From NCBI GenBank assembly GCA_964019055.1, contig OZ025215.1, positions 3,725,001 to 3,789,000 of the forward strand: a stretch of 64,000 nt of DNA. The letters run 5' to 3'. Position 1 is the stretch's first letter, and every line of letters starts with the position of its first letter. A model generated the notes under the pieces. That model had not been told where the DNA came from, did not search any database, and saw only the letters and a list, made by a program, of their open reading frames with translations. Shown here one piece after another: positions 46,201-58,200 of this stretch. Source of the stretch: Anthopleura xanthogrammica (taxonomy: Eukaryota > Cnidaria > Anthozoa > Actiniaria > Actiniidae). Position numbers and translations under genes: made by a program.

Positions 46201-49200
46201 AAACGAAAATAGCTTACGAGGCAGTTTTTGGGTTCTTCATCCACGCTTTGAAACTCTCTGTGGCATTATCGATACAAGACTTGACTTGAGCTTTGCAGAA
46301 AAGCTTGACGAAATCACTTCTCTTGTATCTATTGAATTAAATAATTTTCATAAAGATCTGAAATATGTTCTAGTTAAAATACATGGCTAGCTTAAGCAGC
46401 ATAAAGACTAAATAGTTATGTTTATCGATCCTTACTTATCTATGGTTCCACCCACGTCTTTCAGTCCAAGGCTATCGTACTCCTTTTTTCCAAGAAACAC
46501 TAGATATTTCTAAAAGCAAACAAACAGACATTCTTATACCTTTTTTTCGTTCAAGATATAGCTAATTGAATTAATGATGTCGCTGGAAAAAAAAACTTAA
46601 AGCTTTTTAGGCTTAAAAGCCTAAAGCCTATCATTTATCTTTTGTTTACCAACAAACTTCACTGTAGGCTATCTAAGAATTAAGAAATATATGTCCAAGT
46701 CGTAGAATTTGCAAGCATACAGTTAGCTCCTTATTGTAATAATGCCACGGCTGAATATATTTCATGATTCCGCTCTCAAAGTTTTAGGCTTTCGGCTTTT
46801 TCGGCGACAACGTTAATTGAATTAGCTATATCCCTGTGAGCAAAAAGAAAATACAAGAAATAATGTCAGCATTTCAGACAATAGGAATATATGCAAAAGT
46901 GGTTTAGTTACAAACATTTTATATTTTTATGTTGAATAAAATAATCAATACAACATACCATAAGATATTTGTAGGAGTTACTTGTTCGTGACAAAATTTC
47001 TTGTAGCTTATCTGCTTTTTGAAGCAAGACTTTCCAAGGTACGTATTCTGTTTCTTTTGTCATGTACTCTGTCATACCGATCGCTGTAAAGAAGTTGAGT
47101 TTAATTCCCCTTTGGAGACATAATAAGATGGAATTGTTTTGATATATTGGAAGAAATATCGATATGTGAGTTAAACTAGATGAAATACTCACTGGGCTAA
47201 GTTAAATGCATCCATCAGAAGCCCAGCTCTATCAGAAGGACTGAACACCTAAAAATGACAAAAAAGGATTGGTAAAGCACTGTGCATGTGCATATTGTTT
47301 ACATTGAGCTGGTTGTCTTTTAGCTGTGCGCATACGTATTGTTCACATTACCGTGTGGTTGTCATTCAGCTGTGCGCATGCGTATTGTTCACATTACCGC
47401 GTGGTTGTCATTCAGCTATGCGCAAGCATATTGTTCACATTGAGCTGGTTGTCTTTCAGCTGTGCGCATGCGTATTGTTCACATTACCGCGTGCTTATCA
47501 TTCAGCTGTGCGCCAGCGTAATGTTCACATTACCGCGTGGTTGTCATTCAGCTGTGCGCATCGTAATGTTCACATTACCGTGTGGTTGTCATTCAGCTGT
47601 GCGCATCGTAATGTTCACATTACCGCGTGCTTATCATTCAGCTGTGCGCATCGTAATGTTCACATTACCGCGTGGTTGTCATTCAGCTGTGCGCATGCGT
47701 AATGTTCACATTACCGCGTGGTTGTCATTCAGCTGTGCGCAAGCGTAATGTTCACATTACCGTGTGGTTGTCATTCATCTGTGCGCATGGGTATTGTTCA
47801 CATTACCGTGTGGTTGTCATTCAGCTGTGCGCAAGCGTAATGTTCACATTACCGTGTGGTTGTCATTCATCTGTGCGCATGGGTATTGTTCACATTACCG
47901 TGTGGTTCTCGTTCAACTGTTTCGCAAGTGCTTTCCAGTTACTCTCTTCGTAGTTGGTGATGTAAAACCCTTTGTAGTTCGTGTTTGCTTTGATCCATCC
48001 GTTACCATCCCAGGCAATGACGGCTATAGGAAATCGAGAGTTACATTATTGAAGATCATGAAATGAATGGATCTTGATATTTCTAAGACAAGTACTAGTA
48101 GAAACTTAGTTCTGGAATTCATTTCATGGTTCCCCTACCCTTAGTTACGGTTGCTCTGTCCGACAAGCCCAACAAATTAGGTAAAATATATCAAAATGTA
48201 TAACTCTGATTGCTGAAATTTGATCATAAACTGTTTAAATTGTTTACTCTCCTGTAAAAAAAAAAAAGAGAAAAATTGCCTGGTATCCATTTTAGTACTC
48301 TTTAAAACAGATACCCGTGTAGTTGTTTGTGGGACAAAATTTTAATTCCACTGGGAAAACTGCTGCAGCAGTGATTGGTTCGCTATTGTGAGGGGGAATC
48401 ATGAATTCTACTTTATCTTAAAATTATTAGGAGTGACTACTGGGCCGGGCTCCCCTCCTCCACCGTCTTTGCCGTTTTTTTGGTTGGCCGTTGTTTTGGT
48501 TGGCTGTTTTATTGATGTTGTTGTTCTGAAAACGGGTTTTGAACCAACTCCCCCTCCCCCCCCCCCCCTTATTCCCAATCCTGGCCACGCCCCTGCTACT
48601 GATAGCATCGATTGCTACAAACCATACCTGATGACATGTTCATCCAAGAAAGATGATGAATAGTTTGACCTTTGATGGCGTAAGTGAAAGGAATTACCCA
48701 GGAGTACCTAGAGAAATGAAACAGTTACAAACCAGCAATTTTTCTCAGTCAGAATGAGATTCTTTGTTTGAGGTGTATTTATTTTCAAGTGTCTGCTCAT
48801 GCGCAACCGTTAAACAAAGAAATAATACTGTAGGGAATGACACGTGGTCTGAAATGGAAAGCATTATATCTAAATCAAATAGGCCTGTTATTTCAGGAAA
48901 AGTCTTTTTCGAAGAAAGTAAACATTGTGCATTGTGGTCAAGCTACAATTCTAGACGACCTACAAATATCAACAGGTCACAATAGTCCCTTTTCGAATAT
49001 GGCGTTTATGACGTGAAGCAAGGATTCTGAGAATGTCGCAGATGTCGAAACCCAATGATTTCCATTTGCAGCATACGGGACTGGAATGCCCCGGATTTCA
49101 AAACACAATCATTATCACTCTTAACATCCGGGACATTCTCGGACTCCTCGTTTGACGTCATAGACGCCATATTTGAAAAGGGACTATTCCTTAGTTGATA

Positions 49201-52200
49201 TTGTTTTATGCCAGAGCATTTTAAAAGCACCATCTTCTTCTAACTAAAAAAGTCTATGGTGAGAAACCAAACACACAGGCTAGGCATCGCTGCTTTTGAT
49301 TCCGATTTCTGATTCCTTAAAGCCTCTGCGCAGCAAACTTCAACTCCCAACGCTTTTCCTTCAGATGGACATCTGGTTCACACTAACAACGCAAACACAA
49401 GCATAAAGACATACGCAAGCGCAGATAGTACTTTAAGGATGACTGAATGTTTTTTTTTTGCGCTTGCGTATGTCGTTATGCTTATGTTTGCGTCGCTAGT
49501 GTGACACAGGCTTTATATGCATATTAGATATCTTATGATAAAACGAAGCATATTGATTGCACATACCCGAACGGTGACTTGTAAACTGCTTTTGTTACGT
49601 TAGCAGTGGGGTCAAAAAGGAAGCGACTTTGACTGACCAGATAGTGGGTCGAGTTGGTTCTCTTGAAAGTCACCACAGGGTAACCCATCTGTACTATCCA
49701 TGGATCCATGATTTGCTTGACATTCATGCACTTCCCACCTGCACAGCTAGCCTGTGTAGTTAGTACCAGATATATTTAAGAACAAAACTGAAATAGTATT
49801 ACATTCAAAACATTGGAAACCATAGTGGTACCACAATCATGAATACTTGTATAGTGTTATTACTTAATATATAATTGTACGAACAATGAATAGAAATAAA
49901 TTCATATAAATTAATAATATTAAACAGTGCTACTGCTACTGCTACTGCTACTGCTACTGCTACTGCTACTGCTACTGCTACTGCTACTGCTACTGCTACT
50001 GCTACTGCTACTGCTACTGCTACTGCTACTGCTACTGCTACTGCTACTGCTACTGCTACTGCTACTGCTACTGCTACTGCTACTGCTACTGCTACTGCTA
50101 CTGCTACTGCTACTGCTACTGCTACTGCTACTGCTACTGCTACTGCTACTGCTACTGCTACTGCTACTGCTACTGCTACTGCTACTGCTACTGCTACTGC
50201 TACTGCTACTGCTACTGCTACTGCTACTGCTACTGCTACTGCTACTGCTACTGCTACTGCTACTGCTACTGCTACTGCTACTGCTACTGCTACTGCTACT
50301 GCTACTGCTACTGCTACTGCTACTGCTACTGCTACTGCTACTGCTACTGCTACTGCTACTGCTACTGCTACTGCTACTGCTACTGCTACTGCTACTGCTA
50401 CTGCTACTGCTACTGCTACTGCTACTGCTACTGCTACTGCTACTGCTACTGCTACTGCTACTGCTACTGCTACTGCTACTGCTACTGCTACTGCTACTGC
50501 TACTGCTACTGCTACTGCTACTGCTACTGCTACTGCTACTGCTACTGCTACTGCTACTGCTACTGCTACTGCTACTGCTACTGCTACTGCTACTGCTACT
50601 GCTACTGCTACTGCTACTGCTACTGCTACTGCTACTGCTACTGCTACTGCTACTGCTACTGCTACTGCTACTGCTACTGCTACTGCTACTGCTACTGCTA
50701 CTGCTACTGCTACTGCTACTGCTACTGCTACTGCTACTGCTACTGCTACTGCTACTGCTACTGCTACTGCTACTGCTACTGCTACTGCTACTGCTACTGC
50801 TACTGCTACTGCTACTGCTACTGCTACTGCTACTGCTACTGCTACTGCTACTGCTACTGCTACTGCTACTGCTACTGCTACTGCTACTGCTACTGCTACT
50901 GCTACTGCTACTGCTACTGCTACTGCTACTGCTACTGCTACTGCTACTGCTACTGCTACTGCTACTGCTACTGCTACTGCTACTGCTACTGCTACTGCTA
51001 CTGCTACTGCTACTGCTACTGCTACTGCTACTGCTACTGCTACTGCTACTGCTACTGCTACTGCTACTGCTACTGCTACTGCTACTGCTACTGCTACTGC
51101 TACTGCTACTGCTACTGCTACTGCTACTGCTACTGCTACTGCTACTGCTACTGCTACTGCTACTGCTACTGCTACTGCTACTGCTACTGCTACTGCTACT
51201 GCTACTGCTACTGCTACTGCTACTGCTACTGCTACTGCTACTGCTACTGCTACTGCTACTGCTACTGCTACTGCTGGATACAAAAATATTCATCATCAAT
51301 AGTATGTCATTTTTCGCAACACATGGGTCAATCCTATAGATATTCATGAACCAAACATTTCTTTAGCAGCAGCAGCAGTAGCAGGTGCAAGGATGGCACA
51401 GTTTTTAGTGCGCGGCCTTTGGTGCAAGAGGTGCATCGATTCTGATGACTTAGCATCCTTGTTTCGACCTCTTTCGTTTCTGTGTAGTTTTAATTATCTT
51501 TAAATATCCGTAAACCGAGCACTGCTGGAGAGAGAGAGGGGGGGGGGGGGGGTAAAATGAACGCACCGTCGGCCTCAAGTATATTCGTCACGGGCTATTA
51601 CGAGCTACCGACGTAAAATAAGGACGCTTTACCTTCACCTTTTTTATGTTGAACTAAGGGTTTCAAACATATAGATGGACATATTCATATCTGGAGTAAG
51701 ATCTGGCAATTACCTCAGTTAGTGCTCTCCATAGGTCATCGGATATGGCGTTTGCAAAAGCATGTCTTTTCAAATAAATCTAGAAAAAACTGACTAGGTT
51801 AGTTTTGATTAAGACCTTTACAGCGCGACGCGCAAAAGTATGACCATATATAATGTATTAATTCGCATACTTTTTGCACGGGCTTTTGTGAGTTAAACCT
51901 ACACATTTCGATGCGGAGCTGGCTTGTTTTACCGTATATAAGGAGTGTGAAAGCTTGTTTGGCAGCAAAACGACGTGCATAGAAGCACGGAAATACATTA
52001 AATGCGGTCATATGCGCTGTAATTCAATAACAATCTCGATAAAGTTTCTACCTTTAATCCTTCGAGGAAAATGTCTTCTCCAAGGAACGCCTGAAGCATT
52101 CTCAGAACACAGGCTCCCTGTTATAGAAGAACAGTAAAATTGATTCAAAAGGGCTGGAGACGGAAATTAGTTATAATTACCCTCAGAACTCGTTAGGCGT

Positions 52201-55200
52201 TGGTCCGACAACTTCGATTATATTATAATGACTTTGATAAATCATTTTTACACTAGCTTGATCAATCATAATAAACAAAACAAAAAATCGTAAACTTTTA
52301 TTGAATCCTGGAGCAACCTCTGGGCTATCAAAGTCAGGGAAAGCCAACCCACAGAATGTAACGTGTTAGGGTTTGCAGAAGGAAGAAAACTAGGAGACCC
52401 GGAGAAAACCCATCGAATAAGAGGAGAGACCCAACAAATTCTGCTCAAATTTTCTTAAAGTTTGGAGTCGAATCTGAGACTGCATAGGTGAGAGACGAGT
52501 GCACTTGCACTATACCAATCTTGACTCCCACTGATATTCGATATGTTAAGTCTATCCCTATATTAAGGGCTCACCAGGCGGCTGCAGTTAATTTGGTCAC
52601 TTCGCATTGTATTGACCCCATATCCTTGCTAAGTGACGTAAAAAAGCAAAAGAATTCAACTATAATAGTTATTTACCTTATCGTAGTAAGTGACGCCGGC
52701 CATTCCCTTCATGCCGTTCTTTATTGGAGGTCTGACTGGATTAGATGATGTTTGGCCATCAAAATCAAACGATTTGCTCATGATGCTGGATATCATGTCA
52801 TCTTGCTGAAAGAAAAAAACGAAATGGAAACAAAATTTCAACAATTTTTTTGGGAAAAAAATGCTAAATAAAGGGACAGCAGTAAGGATTCGTTTGGCGT
52901 TTGTCACACAGGTTCCCGCATCTGTAATGCCGGTGGAATTTAATTTGTTTTGACGTTAATTATAATAAGAAAACCTTGGGGAAATTCAATCTCTGGGCTG
53001 ATCTAAGTCAGGGCATGGCTAACTCACAGATTGAACCCTGACACAACCTCTGGGCTGATCTAAGTCAGGACATGGCTAACTCACAGATTGAACCCTGGAA
53101 CAACCTTTGGGCTGATCTAAGTCAGGACATGGCTAACTCACAGATTGAACCCTGGAACAACCTCTGGGCTGATCTAAGTCAGGACATGGCTATGACTCAC
53201 AACTTAAAACCACAGAAATTAAACCAAATCGATTGGAATTGGAATTTATTTCGAACAATTATTATTTTTGCAATTGTATCGTCTAACGTACATCAGTGTT
53301 GTAACGAGGTTTTGCAATTAATTTGATGTGTTGGGGGAAGAAACCAGACTTGAAATTCTGGGAAATAGACCTCATTCCCTAGAGTATCATTTCTTTGTTT
53401 AACGGTTGCGCATAAGAAAACACATGGATATGGATACAACTCAAAAAAAGAATCTTATTCACGAGAAATGAGGAAACATTACAGCCATTCTCAGACACAC
53501 GCGCACTGTTGCGATTCTTTCTGTCGCGACAAAGTAGGGTTTGGTGGACGTCAATCAAAGCGTTTCCATGACATTCCATACGCACATGCCTTTGTAGCTT
53601 TGTGTTTTCCGACAGTGCTATGGAAACATTTTGATTGACGTACACCAAAAACCAACTTGTCGCGACAGAAAAAATCGCAAGAGTGCGCGTGTGTCTGAGA
53701 ATGGCTGTAAGCCCAAGGTAATTTAAAGAGGTCAGTTATGAACACGCGCGCTTGTGAAGTTCCAGTCAAATATCGTACCGTTTTCCAAGCAGGTTCAGCA
53801 ACTGATTTTCCGGGATACTCAAAAAACTTTGCAAAGCCTTCATTCAGCCAAATTTCATTCCACCATTTGAGGGTCACTATGTTGCCAAACCACTAAAAAA
53901 TAAACAATAAATTGATAAAGAAAATATTCAAAATATTATTTAAGTATAGGTAATCATATGGTTTCGAGTTCAATTTTGGATTAATTTGCACGAGTGTGTT
54001 TTTCAAAGAGTTCAAATTGCACGAGACCGTAGGTCGATCGGCTTGATAATGTTGTCAACAGCAAAAAAAATCAAAAAAAGTTTGGTTTCAAGACCGTTTT
54101 CGGAAAATGCAATTTGTACTGTGTTACACTTTTTTGCACTGTGTTACAGATTTTTGCACTGTGTTACACTTGAACTGCACTGCTCTAAGCCAATCAAATT
54201 CGAGTAATACTTTCATGTATATTATTATATAAATAATAACAATTAGGTTTATAAATTTACTACATTTATCATTATGGTTTTAATTTTTATTATTTTAGTT
54301 TCTTTCATAGTATGAAGCAGCTTAAGGCAAGAAAACGTCAATCTTTAACTGAAACGTGTTTTTTTAATTGATTGATTTGGTTCGAATCGATTTGATTTAT
54401 TTTAGGTTTTGTGATCATTATTGAAATAATATTGCTTAAAAATAAAATGTTTTGATTCATTACATCTGTTGCTTTTATTTAAATAAATATAATTTGTTAA
54501 TTTTCTTCCGATTTTGCTTGTTCAGAATTTCTCTATAAAATACAATACAAGACAAACACCGTTCTACCGTTCACATTAATTCATAGCCCGATCAGAACCT
54601 GCAATCCACAATCCACAGTTCAGATTCCACATTCCTGATTTCTAGGGACTCAGCTGAGGTCATATGAATCCTATTTTTGTCTGTTGTATTGTCTAGGATT
54701 TCGGTTTCAACATGCTTCAGCTTGCCCTTCTAACAGGAAGTCAGTTGATGAGTACATTAGAGTCGAGCTGCAAAGATGATAGCTGAGATACTTACTTTGG
54801 TCGCTTTTCTGGTAGAAAACTGCATGGGAGTAACGTTAATTGAAACATGTGGAAGTAGAAACACACGTTCATCTGAGTTGCAAGAGCCCTTACTGCCTGG
54901 AGAAGAAGGGAACCAAGAGAACCAGGACGACAGCCATGACTACCTTGATGACTTCACAAAGTTTGACCCCAATGATACCATTTTCCGAGAATTCGACCCT
55001 CCAAAGCTTGAGGAAAGAGATCCTAAAGCATGGAAAAAAAGCCTTCCTTCCTTCAAGAGAACCTTGTGGATGTGCCTCAAAAATGTTCTTCTCATCCAAA
55101 CAATTTCTGGAACTCTGATTGGATTCTTAGCTGTGGTTATTGTCTTCCTCGACTTTAGCACTGCTGAATGGTGTTTTGATAAGACTCTGAATTGGAACAG

Positions 55201-58200
55201 GATGCCAAAGAGTGTCCAAAATCTCCGAGTTACTGCTCAGTCTATCGAAGGATTCATCATCGAGATGTGGGATTTTACTTGCATAATCGCAATATTCCCA
55301 CTCTCTTTGATCAAAGATCTTCACCTTTTAACACTAAACCTATTGGCTGGATTTATAGACGTTGCCTACAGACTTTACTTTCAAATCTACGAGATCTACA
55401 AGATTTCCTGGATGTCGTTTCCCCTCAACGTTCTATTCAGCCTCACGATCATCATAAACAACTATCTCTTAGCGCGTTATTTTCATCCAAATTCCTTGAT
55501 AAACACCCTCAAAACAGACTTTATTTTGTCTGCACAGTTCGTACTTGGTCTTCCAGCAGCATTAATAGTAGTTTACAAAATAGTTCCTTTGTACATTGAG
55601 CAAGATGAAGAGATCAAAGTATTGATTGCAGTGTTTTCTCCACTTGTTTCAGCAATACCTAAAGTAGTTTCCCGCCTTGGAGCGCAAACCCTGAAGGAAA
55701 TCATCCACCCTGGTACTGCTCATGTTCTGGTTGCTGGATTATATGGAGCATCGGCTATAACATTTCGAGTGATGCAAGCAGAACTGTCAAGCCTGTCACT
55801 GTTTGTGGCTCTAGGAATTGCTCATGCTATCGTTGATCTCGTGGAAAGAATTACCATCACCATGCGAGACCACATTTGGGAATACTTTTACCGTTTGCTT
55901 CGAGGACAAAGAACCGAAGGCCCAAAATACCGCAGCCCTCGAAGCAGGCGCTTCATAGCTGATGTCAGCATCCAGATAATGCTACAAGAATCAACTGCCC
56001 TCATTAGTGCTTTGGGGTTTATTAACGTCTACCACTTCATGTACAGCGAGCCGCCTTTCAGTGATTACAAATATATCAGCAATTTCTTTGGGCGCGCTGC
56101 TATAGGCCTACTGATCGATCTTTTCTTCAATACCTTATCTCTATTGATCCAGATTCGAGTCATGAATGTTGCAGTCAATAAGGTGTGGAAAAAGAAATGG
56201 CGCTCTCATATAGTGGTGAATGCACTGATGATTTGCATTTCTGTTGTCTATTTTAGTGAATATTTGTTTGGGGTTGTAAGAAGTAAGTATGACTATTCCA
56301 AGCATCCAAAGGTACGATATCAATGGAATTGTACCTATCCAAGTTTTTTGTGAGACTGATGTTGGTGGATGGTTTGAAAAGACAGCTACAGCATATACTA
56401 GCCTTTCCCAATTAGCTATAAATAGGAAGTTCTAACCGGCATTGATTGACATGTGCGTGAACCTTTCAGTTTTCCTTAAAAGATTAGCTAAATAAATAAA
56501 AAATGATTCGAAACATCTCGAATCTTTGACTTTAATTTAAAAAAAAATGCATGTATGTTTAAAAGAAATGAACAGTTACAGTCAAACTAAGAAAACCGTG
56601 AACACCTAAAATATGCCTGGAATGTTTATTTAGGCCGTTACATGTAAAATAGATGTTTCCCACCACCATGAAAAATATTGTATTGAATCCTTCTCTCGTG
56701 TATCCGTCTGTCTCGAATAGAAACTTCTAATTTCACGCGGGGAATAAAACTAAAATATGAAGTTTGAAACTTTTAAACGGGAAAATACTTCGCGTGACCG
56801 CGCTGTGATCAAACACATAAACATTCCAGACATATTTCAGGTGTTCACGGTTTTCTTAGTTTGACTGTAATTGTAGCAGTTATTATAGTTGGCCTAATGA
56901 TACAAAATTATTTTTTCCGTAACTTGAGAAAATAATGCCAATAATAAAAAAGTTGCTTTCTTACTCTAAACTTTCTTAAATGGCAGTCATGCACTCCACT
57001 GATATTATATATCCATGGTATGGGGGGAAAACAGCTATGTACTCAGTACTTTAGAGTAGGGACGTCTTTGTCAAAAAGGTGCATACCTAATTTGCGTAAA
57101 TCAAGATCTTTGTGAATAAAGTCTTTGCACCATCACGTGCTCGCAGCCATGACAGAAGGCAGGAACAATTTAATCTGGTCTAATCTGATTTAAATGAAAA
57201 ATAAATTAGTTTCCCAGGGGAAAAATACTATATTATCACGGCTGCCATCACGTGACGGTGCAAAGCCTTTATTCGATAATTACCTGTTACAAAGTGAGAG
57301 ATCATGACTGGATAGTAATAAGAACAGATCTCTGGAAAGATCCACTTACCTGATGTGCAAGTTCATGGGTTATGACTGATGTTATCACTTGTTTATCCTG
57401 CTCAGTCGATTCTTTAGGATCCCATAACAACAAACGTTCTCGGTATAGGATGAGACCCCAGTTCTCCATGGCTCCTGGACCGAAGTCGGGGATAGCAACT
57501 TGATCTGAGAATTGTTCGTAAGATAAACAAATTATACAAGAGGAGCGTATATAATATAATACCGGAGCTACCCATTTAAAGGGAACAAGGATTACAGTCT
57601 GAATTTTTGGTCAGAGTAGAGGGTTTTCCAGTACCAGGTGTCCGGAGCACGCACGAACCGTCCAATCACAGCGCGCTTCGATGCTTAGCCAAGCGGCCCT
57701 TGCTCCAAGTCTCTTCCCAATACAAAAACACGCGTTTCAAAGAATTTAGAGAAAAAAAGTTGAAGTATACGTGTTGTTTAAAAAATTAAAGTAAATCTTT
57801 GCGATCCATCTCCACAAATTCTGTGAGATATATGACTTTTAAGACTCTGGCGAGGGCCGCTTGAATTATAACAACAATCCTTTTCGCGCTTAGTTTTTCG
57901 TACAGCTGGTAGTCGGTTGTAAGACAAGACAAAACAAATTCCTTCTAAAGAAGACCGTCCTTGTTTTTACGAGGGTAGCACTTAATAGCTAGTGGCTAAC
58001 AAACCTGTGGCCCTCGTTCCATGATCGAAGTGGAATTTAGAAGTCGAATTTTGTGGAGGGAGAAAAACCGGAGAACCCAGAAAAAAATTATCGAAGAGCA
58101 GAAGAGAACCAACAAACAACTCTACTCACATACGACACGAGCCCTGCAGGACTCGAACCCGGGTCGCATTGATGAGAGGCGAGCGCTCTGCATGACCGCT

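Noticed and set aside
47286..48066. Plus-strand frames of 93-140 codons across the second minisatellite
   Set aside because: Same artefact as at 23911; the antisense coding exon 13 explains the non-repeat end.
49805..51347. Open frames of 470-492 codons (poly-Leu, poly-Ser, Ala-Val repeats)
   Set aside because: Produced entirely by the TGCTAC hexanucleotide array within an intron; all frames of such a repeat lack stops.
54840..55599. Additional frames on both strands within 54776-56353
   Set aside because: Shadows of the 525-codon frame, which is much longer and has coherent hydrophobic segments.
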